This document shows, one piece after another, positions 55,953-64,000 of a stretch of 64,000 bases of DNA. The stretch comes from JBBSNV01 sp964458605 (GTDB taxonomy: Bacteria; Pseudomonadota; Alphaproteobacteria; Reyranellales; JAQSWP01), in assembly GCA_964458605.1 (NCBI GenBank), contig CAYWLS010000020.1, positions 15,688 through 79,687 on the forward strand. The letters are read 5' to 3'. Positions within the stretch are counted from its first letter, which is position 1; the number at the start of each line of letters is the position of its first letter. Position numbers and translations under genes: made by a program. The notes under the pieces were generated by a model that made no database searches, was not told where the DNA came from, and was given only the letters and a program-made list of their open reading frames with translations.

Positions 55953-56798
55953 ATGACCCAGCTCGACTATGAGGATCGGGAATACGTCGATCCGCGTACC
56001 GTAAAAATCCATGCCGAGGAAGGCTTTGCCGGGATGCGCAAAGCCGGCCGGCTGGCCGCCGAGACCCTCGACTTCATTACCCCCCATGTCCTGCCCGGCG
56101 TAACCACCGAGCATCTGGACCGGCTGTGCCACGATTTCATCGTCGGCAACGGCGCGGTGCCGGCGCCGCTGGGCTATCGCGGCTTCCCCAAATCGATCTG
56201 CACCTCGGTCAATCACGTCGTCTGCCACGGCATCCCGGGCGACAAGCGGCTGCAGAACGGCGACATCGTCAATATCGACATCACCGTGATCGTCGATGGC
56301 TGGCACGGCGATACCAGCCGCATGTTCCCGGTCGGCGAGGTGAAGATCCTGGGCAACCGCCTGTGCGATGTCACCTACCAGGCCATGATGCGCGGCATCG
56401 AGGTGGTGCGGCCGGGCGCCCATCTGGGCGATATCGGCCATGCCATCCAGAGCTTCGTCGAGGCCAACCGCTTCTCCGTTGTGCGAGATTTCTGCGGCCA
56501 CGGCCTGGGCAAGATCTTCCACGACGCGCCCAACGTGCTGCATTACGGCCAGCCCGGCACCGGCCCGGTACTGCAGGAAGGCATGTTCTTCACCGTCGAG
56601 CCGATGGTGAACGCGGGCAGGTGGCCGGTGAAGATCCTGGACGACGGCTGGACCGCGGTGACCAAGGACCGCTCCCTATCGGCGCAGTTCGAGCATTCGG
56701 TGGGCGTGACTGCCACGGGCTACGAGATCTTCACCCTGTCGCCCCGGGGCTGGCACTATCCGCCCTATCCGGCCAACGCCGACACCCAGCCCGCCTGA
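55953..56798 (+). CDS. map: methionine aminopeptidase, type I
   Basis: A 281-residue type I methionine aminopeptidase that removes the initiator Met. The five metal ligands are visible: D in VNIDITVIVDG and DTSRMF, H in CGHGLGKIFH, E in FTVEPMV, and E in FEHSVGVT. SICTSVNHVVCHGIPG carries the substrate-pocket His. It stands four bases ahead of radC. Confidence 0.96.
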   Translation: MTQLDYEDREYVDPRTVKIHAEEGFAGMRKAGRLAAETLDFITPHVLPGVTTEHLDRLCHDFIVGNGAVPAPLGYRGFPKSICTSVNHVVCHGIPGDKRLQNGDIVNIDITVIVDGWHGDTSRMFPVGEVKILGNRLCDVTYQAMMRGIEVVRPGAHLGDIGHAIQSFVEANRFSVVRDFCGHGLGKIFHDAPNVLHYGQPGTGPVLQEGMFFTVEPMVNAGRWPVKILDDGWTAVTKDRSLSAQFEHSVGVTATGYEIFTLSPRGWHYPPYPANADTQPA

Positions 56799-56802
56799 TC
56801 CG

Positions 56803-57792
56803 ATGGCGCGGCGCCGGACCCCGGTCGAGACCGAGCCGGCGCCGCCGGCCATCGATTCCGCTATCGATCCGGCCATCGATGGCGCCAGCCGCGACGCGTT
56901 GGCCCAGGCCGGATTGCGCGTCAGCGAGCGCGCCGGGCTGGACGGCCAGCCGGTCCATCACATCGGCGGCAACACCCATCCCCATCGCCTGGCGCTGCGC
57001 CGGCTGGGCGGCGAGTGGGACCGGCTGAACCAGGTCTGGGTGTTCCGCGGCGCCGATCCCTGTTCCGCCATCGCACAGGCCATCGCCACCTCCAACAGCG
57101 CCGGGTTGCAAGAAGAGGAACCCAAACCGCACTACTGGGGCCATCGCCAGCGCCTGCGCGAGCGCTTCCTGGCGACAGGGCCCAACGCCCTGCCCGATTA
57201 CGAATTGCTCGAGCTGCTGCTGTTCTTCTCCATCCCGCGCCGCGACGTGAAGCCGCTGGCCAAGCAACTGATCGAACGCTTTGGCAGCCTGGGCGGCGTG
57301 CTGGCCGCCACGCCCGAACTGCTGGGCGAATTCGGGCTGGACCATCACAGCGTGGTGCATTTCAAGGCGCTGCGCGAGACCGCCGGCCGACTGGCGCGCG
57401 AGGAAGTGGCCGAGCGGCCGGTGATCGGCTCGTGGCAGAAGCTGCTCGACTATTGCCGCGCCACCATGGCGCACAACAAGACCGAGCAGTTCCGCCTGCT
57501 GTTCCTCGACCGCAAGAACGGGCTGATCGCCGACGAGGTGCAGCAGGAAGGCACGGTCGACCATACCCCGGTCTATCCGCGCGAGGTGGTCAAGCGGGCA
57601 CTGCAGCTCGGTGCTTCTTCCCTGATCATGGTGCACAACCATCCGTCCGGCGACCCCACGCCCTCGCAGGCGGATATCGAGATGACCCAGGAAGTGGCCG
57701 CCGCCGCCCAGGCCTTGGGCATCGCCTTGCACGATCATGTGGTGATCGGCCGCAAGGGCCACACCAGCTTCAAGAGCTCGGGGCTGTTGTGA
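56803..57792 (+). CDS. radC: RadC-family JAB/MPN protein with extra N-terminal domain
   Basis: A 329-residue RadC. Residues from about 109 on are standard: HRQRLRERFLATG, DYELLELLLFFSIPRRDVKPLAK (helix-hairpin-helix) and the JAMM metal site EQFRLLFLD, then HNHPSGDPTPSQADIEMT. The first 100 residues are an extension with a segment around HRLALRRLGGEWDRLNQVWVF, a GGxWD...W pattern seen in small domains that precede nucleic-acid-processing proteins. RadC function is unsettled. Its stop overlaps the next gene (GTGA). Confidence 0.92.
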   Translation: MARRRTPVETEPAPPAIDSAIDPAIDGASRDALAQAGLRVSERAGLDGQPVHHIGGNTHPHRLALRRLGGEWDRLNQVWVFRGADPCSAIAQAIATSNSAGLQEEEPKPHYWGHRQRLRERFLATGPNALPDYELLELLLFFSIPRRDVKPLAKQLIERFGSLGGVLAATPELLGEFGLDHHSVVHFKALRETAGRLAREEVAERPVIGSWQKLLDYCRATMAHNKTEQFRLLFLDRKNGLIADEVQQEGTVDHTPVYPREVVKRALQLGASSLIMVHNHPSGDPTPSQADIEMTQEVAAAAQALGIALHDHVVIGRKGHTSFKSSGLL

Positions 57793-58352
57793 TCGCAAAG
57801 CGCAGGCCAGCGAAGACGCGCAAGCCCGAAGAGATGCTGCGCTACGCGACCGGCCATTCCGCGCTGGGGCCGATGCTGGTGGCGCTCAGCGCCAAGGGCA
57901 TTGCGGCGATTCTGATCGAGCCGGAAGCAGAGCACCTGCTGCCCAAGCTGCAGCGCAAGTTCCCCGCCGCGCATCTGATCGAGGATCGGCGCGGCCTGAA
58001 GGACGCGCTGGGGCAGGTCGAACGGCTGATCGCCGATCCGGCGCGCGGCCTGGAGCTTGCGCTCGACATTCGCGGCACGCCGTTCCAGCAGAAGGTATGG
58101 CGCGCCATCCGTGCCGTTCCGCCCGGCCAGACGGCAAGCTACTCCGATATCGCCATCCGTATCGGCATGCCGCGCGCGGCGCGCGCGGTCGGAACGGTGT
58201 GTGCGCTCAACACGCTGGCCATCGCCGTGCCGTGCCATCGCGTGCTGCACAAGGACGGCTCGCCATTGGAGGGCCCGCACTGGGGCGGCCACCGGCAGCT
58301 GATGCTGGTGGCGCGCGAGCAGCCGGCCAGGCGCCGGCGGCGCGCGAGATAG
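57789..58352 (+). CDS. methylated-DNA--protein-cysteine methyltransferase (Ogt/Ada-C type)
   Basis: A 187-residue suicide alkyltransferase that repairs O6-methylguanine. FQQKVWRAIRAVPPGQTASYSDIA is the DNA-binding helix, RAARAVGTVCALN the arginine finger, and the acceptor cysteine lies in IAVPCHRVL. After PCHR the usual G-x-x-x-G-Y-x-x-G reads GSPLEGPHWGG. The GTG start overlaps the radC stop, so two DNA-related genes are coupled. Confidence 0.92.
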   Translation: MIAKRRPAKTRKPEEMLRYATGHSALGPMLVALSAKGIAAILIEPEAEHLLPKLQRKFPAAHLIEDRRGLKDALGQVERLIADPARGLELALDIRGTPFQQKVWRAIRAVPPGQTASYSDIAIRIGMPRAARAVGTVCALNTLAIAVPCHRVLHKDGSPLEGPHWGGHRQLMLVAREQPARRRRRAR

Positions 58353-58384
58353 ACTTCTGCGGCGTCGAGACCGCGGACGACCGC

Positions 58385-59452
58385 TCAGCGCCTTGTGCCG
58401 TTCCAGTTGCCCTGCAGGTAGCGTGGATCGGCGATCTTCTTGTTCGGCTCGGTCGTATAGACGCCGCTGAAGGAATTGCCGTCGCTTGCCAGCGCAAACT
58501 GGCCGCTGCCCCGGAAGCCGCCATCCTGCTCCCACTTGAACTCCAGCACGTTGTCCCTCACCCGGCCGTTGATCCTGCCCCGGTCGCCATTCTGCGCCAC
58601 ATAGCTGCCGCTGACGTTGCGGCCGTCCTGGCGCAGGGTAATGACGTAGGTCCAGTTCTTGTCGGTGCGGGTGTCCCAGGTGCCGGTGAAGCCGCTGTGG
58701 CGGACCTGCGGCGCCGGCGGGGGCGCCGTCGCAATCTGGGGCGCCGGGGTTGGCGCCGGCGGCAAGGTGTTGATGATCGCCTGCTTGCCCAGCGGCTTGC
58801 CGGTGATCGTCGTGTTGGGCTGATAGTTGGGCGGAATCGCTTGCGGCTGGGGCGGCGGCGGCGCGGCCGGCAGCGCATCGCAAATCAGGCCCAGCGCGTC
58901 CACGTACAAGCCGGATCGTCCTTCGATGCCGACGGCGAAGGTTCCGCCGGGACAATTCTGTTGCGGGATGTTGGCGGTGAAAGTCGCGCCGATGCCGGTT
59001 GGCGGCGGCGGCGGCGTGGTCGGCCCGTAAGTGCGCCAAATCTGCTCGGCGCCAACGGGCGAAACGCAATGGATATTGATGCTGTGCACGAAGTCGTCGC
59101 GCGTCAGGTCGAATTTGATCGCATTCACCACCCAGCCCCTTGGGCAAACGGCGCTGGACGGTCCGCCGCCACCGGAGGTGCCGATCGTGATGGGAAGCGC
59201 ACCGATCGGCGTGATGCTGCGGCTGGCGGTGTCCCATCGGCCGCACTGAATGCGAAAATGATCGATATAGGCGCCGGTATGGCCTTCGAGGCCGACCATG
59301 AAGCTGCCCGCGTCGCATCGGATGCGGAACGGGCCGCCGCCGTTGCCGCCGTTGACCCCCAGATCGATGGCACGCGCCGATGGCGATAGGATGGTGGAGA
59401 GCGCAGCAAAACACAGCACGGCGAGGATCGCCGCGACGGAACGCCGGACCAT
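58385..59452 (-). CDS. secreted lectin-like protein with duplicated N-terminal module
   Basis: A 355-residue exported protein with a signal peptide (RRSVAAILAVLCFAALSTILSPSARA). Two related modules are seen: FRIRCDAGSFMVGLEGHTGAYIDH and, later, CPGGTFAVGIEGRSGLYVDA, each with Cys pairs; this G-x-x-x-V-G-x-E-G-x-x-G pattern recalls jacalin- or vitelline-membrane-type beta prisms. A Pro-rich linker joins a C-terminal beta domain (FTGTWDTRTDKNWTYVITLRQ ... SGSYVAQNG). Function unknown; glycan binding is an inference. Confidence 0.7.
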   Translation of the reverse strand: MVRRSVAAILAVLCFAALSTILSPSARAIDLGVNGGNGGGPFRIRCDAGSFMVGLEGHTGAYIDHFRIQCGRWDTASRSITPIGALPITIGTSGGGGPSSAVCPRGWVVNAIKFDLTRDDFVHSINIHCVSPVGAEQIWRTYGPTTPPPPPTGIGATFTANIPQQNCPGGTFAVGIEGRSGLYVDALGLICDALPAAPPPPQPQAIPPNYQPNTTITGKPLGKQAIINTLPPAPTPAPQIATAPPPAPQVRHSGFTGTWDTRTDKNWTYVITLRQDGRNVSGSYVAQNGDRGRINGRVRDNVLEFKWEQDGGFRGSGQFALASDGNSFSGVYTTEPNKKIADPRYLQGNWNGTRR

Positions 59453-59600
59453 TTTCCCTCCCTGGACGGTAAATGACACCGACCGCTATACGGTAACATA
59501 ATACAGCGGCAAAGGAAGCGGGAAATGGCCGGCTTGCGTTCAGCAAGGCGCAGCGACAGCGCTCGTCGATTGGCTATACTGCGCCGCAAAGGACCAGCGC

Positions 59601-60650
59601 ATGGATTTGCTCCAGAACATCCGAACCCAATCCCTGCGCGTGATGTTGCGCCTGCCGCTGTCCTGGATTTCGGTGCTGAGCGGGCCCAGTCGCAACGTCG
59701 ACGGCTTCGTGATCGATACGCGCACGCAATGGCTACTGCGGCTGATCGCCAGCTACGGCTACCGGCCGCTCGAGCAGATGCCGCTGGCGGAGGCGCGCGC
59801 CCAGTTCGCGCTGTCGATGCAGGTGCTTGGCGGCTGGCCGCAGCCGATCGGCGAGGTCGTCGACCGCACCATCCCCCGTCCGGCCGGCCGCATCCCGATC
59901 CGCGTGTTCCGGCCCGAACACACCAGCAACCGGCCGCGCGGCATCCTGGTCTATTTCCACGGCGGCGGCTGGACGATCGGCGACGTCGCCTCCTACGACA
60001 AGCCCTGCCGCTATCTCGCCGCCAAGTCCGGCTGCATCGTGGTCTCGGTCGGATACCGTCTGTCGCCGGAATCCAAATTCCCCGCCGCGATAGACGATTG
60101 CCTGGGCGCGTTCCGCTGGGTTCAGCAACACGCCGCCAGCCTGGGCGGCCGCCCCGACTGCGTCGCGATCGGCGGCGACTCCGCCGGCGCCAACCTGGCG
60201 ACGGTATGCAGTCTGCTCCTGCGCGATGCCGGCGGCCCGCAGCCGGCCTTCCAGCTGCTGATCTATCCCGCCGTCGACATGGTCGAGCAGCGCCACTCCT
60301 ACGACAGCTGCGGCAAGGATTTCCTGCTGACCACCGGCATGATGACGTGGTTCCGCGACAACTACCTGAGCGACGCGCAGGCCACCCACGATTGGCGAGC
60401 ATCGCCGCTGCGCGCGCCCAGCCTGGCGGGCCTGCCGCCAGCCTTTTTATGCACGGCGGGTTTCGATCCGTTACGCGACGAAGGAAAGGCCTATGCCGAT
60501 CGGCTGCATGCCGAAGGCGTGCCGACCGTTTATCGCAATTTCGAGAGCCTGATCCATGGCTTCGCCGGCTTTACCGGCACCATCGCCGCCGCGGCGCGGG
60601 CGATGGACGAGATCGCCTTCGCATTGCGGCAAGGAATGCCTTGCGATTGA
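59601..60650 (+). CDS. alpha/beta hydrolase, hormone-sensitive-lipase-type esterase
   Basis: A 349-residue esterase of family IV. The oxyanion motif HGGGW is in VYFHGGGWTIGDVA, the nucleophile is the Ser in IGGDSAGANLAT, the acid is in GFDPLRDEG and the catalytic His in LIHGFAGFTG. It hydrolyses short acyl esters. It stands alone, divergent from the lectin-like gene. Confidence 0.93.
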   Translation: MDLLQNIRTQSLRVMLRLPLSWISVLSGPSRNVDGFVIDTRTQWLLRLIASYGYRPLEQMPLAEARAQFALSMQVLGGWPQPIGEVVDRTIPRPAGRIPIRVFRPEHTSNRPRGILVYFHGGGWTIGDVASYDKPCRYLAAKSGCIVVSVGYRLSPESKFPAAIDDCLGAFRWVQQHAASLGGRPDCVAIGGDSAGANLATVCSLLLRDAGGPQPAFQLLIYPAVDMVEQRHSYDSCGKDFLLTTGMMTWFRDNYLSDAQATHDWRASPLRAPSLAGLPPAFLCTAGFDPLRDEGKAYADRLHAEGVPTVYRNFESLIHGFAGFTGTIAAAARAMDEIAFALRQGMPCD

Positions 60651-60896
60651 CCAATCCGTCGCCCGGGCAACCATCGGATCGCAAAATTCGGGCTTTCCAC
60701 AACTAAACAGGTCGCGCTAATTCCATCGTATAGGAGCGCTCTATCGACAAACTGCCATGCGCAATCTAAGGAACGAACTGCGTCGAAGTTTGTTGCCGAG
60801 TACTGAAGGGTACCGACAATATCGGCGCCAGCGGATCAACCTGTCCGCCCGCCAGCCCTCGCTATCGCGCGAATGGCGGCGATGGGGGCTCTGCCA

Positions 60897-61550
60897 ATGA
60901 AAGAGCATATACCAGTGCCCCCAGTCGACTCCCCGCTTTCCAAACGCGAACGCAACAAGGCATCCAATCGGGATGCCATTCTTCGTGCGGCGCGCGCGGT
61001 GTTCGCCGAGATGGGATACGGCGCGGCATCGGTGCGCGACATCATCCGGCGCACCGATCTGGCCTCGGGCACGTTCTACAACTACTTCCCCGACAAGATC
61101 TCGATCTTCCGCGCCATCGTCGAGGAGATCGCCAACGGCATCCGGCTGCAGCAGGGCCTGGGACGGCGCGCTGCGACGACGGTGGAAGGTTTTATCGAAG
61201 GTTCGTTCCGCGGCTATTTCAACTACATCGCCCAGGATCCCGAACTGGTAGCCCTGACGCGGCGCAGCGCCGGGGCCATCCGCACGCTGTTCGACGAACC
61301 GGAGATCATGCCGCTGTTTCGCGACCTGCTGGACGATATCAGGAGGGCGATGGCCAACGGTCTGCTGCCGCAGCTCGATGTCGAGCTGGTGGCGTCGGCG
61401 ATCGTCGGCATGGCATTCGAGATGGCGATCGTCATGGTTACGCGCGACCCGATCGACCCGGAGGCCACGACCAAGTTCGCCACCGCCCTGCTGCTTGGCG
61501 GCCTGAGCGGACTGGCCGGCCGCTCGCTGGTCGGCGTCAATCGCCCGTGA
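60897..61550 (+). CDS. TetR/AcrR family transcriptional regulator
   Basis: A 217-residue regulator. The N-terminal helix-turn-helix is RDAILRAARAVFAEMGYGAASVRDIIRRTDLASGTFYNYFPDK; the rest is a helical ligand-binding domain. GGGGG lies eight bases before the ATG at 60897; an ATG at 60873 would add eight residues. A C-terminal segment rich in Ala/Met (VASAIVGMAFEMAIVMV) forms the dimer face. Its targets are not evident; the 246 bases upstream are free for autoregulation. Confidence 0.92.
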   Translation: MKEHIPVPPVDSPLSKRERNKASNRDAILRAARAVFAEMGYGAASVRDIIRRTDLASGTFYNYFPDKISIFRAIVEEIANGIRLQQGLGRRAATTVEGFIEGSFRGYFNYIAQDPELVALTRRSAGAIRTLFDEPEIMPLFRDLLDDIRRAMANGLLPQLDVELVASAIVGMAFEMAIVMVTRDPIDPEATTKFATALLLGGLSGLAGRSLVGVNRP

Positions 61551-61604
61551 CGCAAAGCCGGCTCGCGACGCAATCGCCAGCCGGTCGGCTGCCTGCCATC
61601 AGAT

Positions 61605-61631
61605 GCCCGATCCGAGCATGCCGGATCGGGC
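61605..61631. terminator. stem-loop between convergent TetR and FAH genes
   Basis: GCCCGATCCG and CGGATCGGGC form a perfect ten-base-pair stem around a seven-base loop. It lies between the ends of two convergent genes and can serve both. Confidence 0.75.
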
Positions 61632-61655
61632 TCTGTCCGGTACGACGCGACGCGG

Positions 61656-62522
61656 CTATTTGCCGGCCACGATCTTGTTGCGCAGCACGCCGATCTTCTC
61701 GATCTCCACTTCGCAGGTGTCGCCCGGCTTCATGAAGATCTTCGGGTTGCGGGTGAAGCCGACGCCCGAGGGCGTGCCGGTAATGATCACGTCGCCGGGC
61801 TCGAGGGTCATGACCGTCGAAAGTTCGGCGATCAGGCTGGCCACGTCGAACACCAGATCGGCGGTGGTGCCATCCTGCAGCAGCTTGCCGTTCAAGCGGC
61901 ATTTGATCTTCAAGCCGTGGGCGCCCTTGGGCAATTCGTCCGGCGTCACCAGGTCGGGGCCGAAGCCGCCGGTGCCGTCGAAATTCTTGCCCAGGGTGAA
62001 TTGCGACGTCTTCATCTGATAGTCGCGCACCGAGCCGTCGTTGAAGCAGGAGTAGCCGCCGACCAGGGACAGCGCCCTGGCCTTGGGCACGTTGCGGCCG
62101 CCCTTGCCGATCACCACCGCCAGCTCGGCCTCATAGTCGAGCTGCGGCGAGGCCTTGGGTACCGGCATCTTGCCGTCATGCGGCGTCAGCGTGCTGTTGA
62201 AGCGGGTGAAGATCACCGGATAGGTCGGCAGCGGATTGCCGGTCTCGGCGGCATGGTCCTTGTAGTTCAGCCCCACGCAAATGATCTTGCCCGGGTTGGG
62301 GATGGGCGGCAGCAGCTTGACGCTGCGCGCCTTCACGAGCGAGCCCTTGCGCGGCTTTGCCAGCGCAGCCTTTATCTGGGCCATGGCCGACGAGCCGGCG
62401 CCCAGTATCTCGGCCAGACTCTTCGGCAGACGTGGCGCCGCCACCGCCAGGTCGACGACATCGTCGCCCTGGCGCACGCCGACCGTAGCCTTGCCGCCCT
62501 TGCTGAACGTCACGAACCGCAT
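61656..62522 (-). CDS. fumarylacetoacetate hydrolase family protein
   Basis: A 288-residue FAH-family enzyme. GKIICVGLNYKDHAAETG, the metal-binding E-x-E in LDYEAELAVVIGKGGRNV, and DGSVRDYQMKTSQFTLGKNFDGTGGFGP are conserved, as is TGTPSGVGFTRNP. Members hydrolyse or decarboxylate acylpyruvates or 2-keto-4-pentenoates. The ATG at 62522 (MRFVTFSKG) matches the family; an earlier ATG would add ten residues. Confidence 0.93.
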   Translation of the reverse strand: MRFVTFSKGGKATVGVRQGDDVVDLAVAAPRLPKSLAEILGAGSSAMAQIKAALAKPRKGSLVKARSVKLLPPIPNPGKIICVGLNYKDHAAETGNPLPTYPVIFTRFNSTLTPHDGKMPVPKASPQLDYEAELAVVIGKGGRNVPKARALSLVGGYSCFNDGSVRDYQMKTSQFTLGKNFDGTGGFGPDLVTPDELPKGAHGLKIKCRLNGKLLQDGTTADLVFDVASLIAELSTVMTLEPGDVIITGTPSGVGFTRNPKIFMKPGDTCEVEIEKIGVLRNKIVAGK

Positions 62523-62608
62523 GTGTTTCCCCCTGGTTTCTGGATGCGCCAACCGGCGCCAGCCTCGCGCAACCGCGGGGAATGGTCAACGCGATCGCGC
62601 AGGCGGGA

Positions 62609-63418
62609 TCACCGCACGGCGAGCAGGGCTTCTGCCAGTTCGACGAACCCCGCCCCGCCCCTTGCGCTGGCGACCCAGCGCGGCAGGGTGACCATGCGGT
62701 CGGCGAAGTCCGCGACATTGGCCACGCCAACGGCATTGGGGAAAAAGCCGAACATCGGCGCGTCGTTTGGCGAATCGCCGGCGAACACGTAGTGCTCGCG
62801 CTCGGCGTCGAGATCGACGTCGAACAGCTCGCGCATCATGATCCGCGTCATGCCCAGCTTGTCGTAGCGGCCGAACCAGCCGTTGACATGGATCGAGCTG
62901 ATCTTGGCGGTGGCGCCGGCCTCGTCGAACAGCGCCACGATGCGATCGATCTCGCCGCGCGGCAGGGGCGCCACGTCCTCGCAAAAGTCGATCGCCAGGT
63001 CGGCCAGACGATAGGGCTGATCGGAGGCCACGCCGGCGCCGGGCACCTCGCGCAGGATACGGCCGCGCAGGGCCAGCAGCCGCTGCCGCCCCGCGTCGCG
63101 TTCCTGCTCGCTCTGCAGGAAACGCTGCCTGAGCTTGCGCTGCTGCCGGTCGTGCCAGAAATAGAACGCGCCGTTCTCGCCCACCACGGCGTCGACCGGC
63201 CACTGCCGGGCGATCATGTCGCACCAGCCGGCGGGACGGCCGGTGATCGGCACCACCAGCAGCCCGGCTGCCTTCAGCCGCTCCAGCGCGCCATAAGCGG
63301 CGGCGCCCAGCCGGCCGTCGTCGGTCAGGGTATCGTCGATATCGGTGAAAACGCCGCGGATCTTGCGGCGCGCCGTCGCCGGAAACTGCGCCAGGGGCGC
63401 CATGCTTTGCTGTGCCAT
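62609..63418 (-). CDS. HAD-superfamily (subclass IIB) phosphatase
   Basis: A 269-residue Cof/mannosyl-3-phosphoglycerate phosphatase-like enzyme. The nucleophile motif is VFTDIDDTLTDDG, motif II TGRPAGW, and the final acidic motif FAGDSPNDAPMF. Between them is a cap domain. A sugar-phosphate substrate is likely. It is divergent from purB. Confidence 0.9.
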   Translation of the reverse strand: MAQQSMAPLAQFPATARRKIRGVFTDIDDTLTDDGRLGAAAYGALERLKAAGLLVVPITGRPAGWCDMIARQWPVDAVVGENGAFYFWHDRQQRKLRQRFLQSEQERDAGRQRLLALRGRILREVPGAGVASDQPYRLADLAIDFCEDVAPLPRGEIDRIVALFDEAGATAKISSIHVNGWFGRYDKLGMTRIMMRELFDVDLDAEREHYVFAGDSPNDAPMFGFFPNAVGVANVADFADRMVTLPRWVASARGGAGFVELAEALLAVR

Positions 63419-63533
63419 TGCCCTTCCCGATCGGTCGCGGCGGACTATATCAGGCCGGCGGCGAAAGGGACTCGCTTTGCCCGGGTTTGGCGTTATTTTA
63501 GCGCCGCTTTCGCCCCTTCCGAGGACGCCCGCA

Positions 63534-64000
63534 ATGATCCCGCGCTACAGCCGCAAACAGATGACCGATATCTGGAAGCCGGAGAATCGCTTCCGCATCT
63601 GGTTCGAGCTCGAGCCGCATGCCTGCGATGCACAAGCCGAGCTGGGCGTGATCCCTAAAGAGGCCGCCGCCAATATCTGGAAGGGCGGCAAAGAGGCGAT
63701 GGAGAAGATCGACGTCGCCCGCATCGACGAGATCGAGCGGGTTACCAAGCACGACGTCATCGCCTTCCTGACCTGGCTGGCCGATTTCATCGGTCCCGAT
63801 TCGCGCTTCGTGCACCAGGGCATGACCTCGTCGGACGTGCTGGATACCGCCTTCGCGGTGCAGCTCGCCCAGGCCGCCGATATATTGCTGGCCGATATAG
63901 ACAAGGTGCTGGCGGCGCTGAAGAAGCGCGCGCTGGAGCACAAGATGACGGTCACGGTCGGGCGCAGCCACGGCATCCATGCCGAGCCCACCACCTTCGG
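63534..64000 (+). CDS. purB: adenylosuccinate lyase, 3' end outside window
   Basis: The first 155 codons of PurB, which removes fumarate in two steps of purine synthesis. YSRKQMTDIWKPENRFRIWFELE, EIERVTKHDVIAFLTWLAD, FVHQGMTSSDVLDTAFAVQL and the catalytic-His segment GRSHGIHAEPTTF are diagnostic. The remainder runs off the window. Confidence 0.96.
   Translation, partial: MIPRYSRKQMTDIWKPENRFRIWFELEPHACDAQAELGVIPKEAAANIWKGGKEAMEKIDVARIDEIERVTKHDVIAFLTWLADFIGPDSRFVHQGMTSSDVLDTAFAVQLAQAADILLADIDKVLAALKKRALEHKMTVTVGRSHGIHAEPTTF

Noticed and set aside
59466..59495. Direct repeat ACGGTAA, twice about 24 bases apart, upstream of the lectin-like gene as an operator
   Set aside because: Only seven bases, no partner regulator, and no clear promoter boxes to relate it to.

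Overview
This window is a GC-rich bacterial chromosome segment (third codon positions almost all G or C). It suggests an alphaproteobacterium, perhaps of the Rhodospirillales/Hyphomicrobiales type: a ligase-associated helicase/exonuclease/ATP-dependent ligase set, a urt-ure urea operon, Liv-type and TRAP transporters, and many short ATGA/GTGA gene overlaps. The genus cannot be fixed from sequence alone. I see no insertion sequence, integrase, CRISPR array or rRNA. One tRNA-Leu(UAA) is present.

Region 1 (1-9.7 kb) holds a TPR protein cut by the window edge and the three-part ligase-associated DNA repair cluster. The helicase is divergent from the exonuclease-ligase pair. Two visibly AT-rich insertions bracket that pair: an ApeA-like HEPN protein (candidate abortive-infection defence) in the divergent gap, and a DUF5131 (three-Cys, gp37/gp68-like) plus TcmP pair just after the ligase. 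A truncated KTSC-domain relic marks the right edge. This is the most accessory part of the window.

Region 2 (9.7-27.3 kb) is metabolic: a dienoyl-CoA-reductase-like flavoenzyme, a HIT+GNAT pair, moaA, a complete Liv-type ABC transporter whose LivM and LivG parts are fused, NAD kinase, an AbrB-family membrane protein, an SDR with an acyl-CoA synthetase, and a class III aminotransferase divergent from an FAD amine oxidase.

Region 3 (27.4-38.3 kb) is one eleven-gene minus-strand urea unit, urtA-B-C-D-E-ureD-A-BC-E-F-G, behind a good sigma-54 promoter candidate. UreB and UreC are one continuous frame. The unit would import urea, hydrolyse it and mature the nickel enzyme, probably under nitrogen control.

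Region 4 (38.4-48.7 kb) has a GlcD/GlcF-like fused flavin/Fe-S dehydrogenase, an enolase-superfamily enzyme overlapping a ThDP enzyme, a PPC-domain protein next to an ASRT-like protein, an SDR pseudogene beside tRNA-Leu, and a bufferin (copper-binding RiPP) operon bufA-bufB-bufC translationally coupled to a creatininase-family protein.

Region 5 (48.7-64 kb) has a secreted gluzincin-like protease, a sodium-symporter-like protein, a TRAP transporter (dctPQM), a CitE-like lyase with a CinA-type domain, map, radC, an Ogt-type methyltransferase, a secreted lectin-like protein, an HSL-type esterase, a TetR regulator, an FAH-family hydrolase, a HAD phosphatase and the 5' part of purB. In three separate transport operons the solute-binding-protein gene is followed at once by a GC-rich stem-loop, which would allow excess binding protein over permease.
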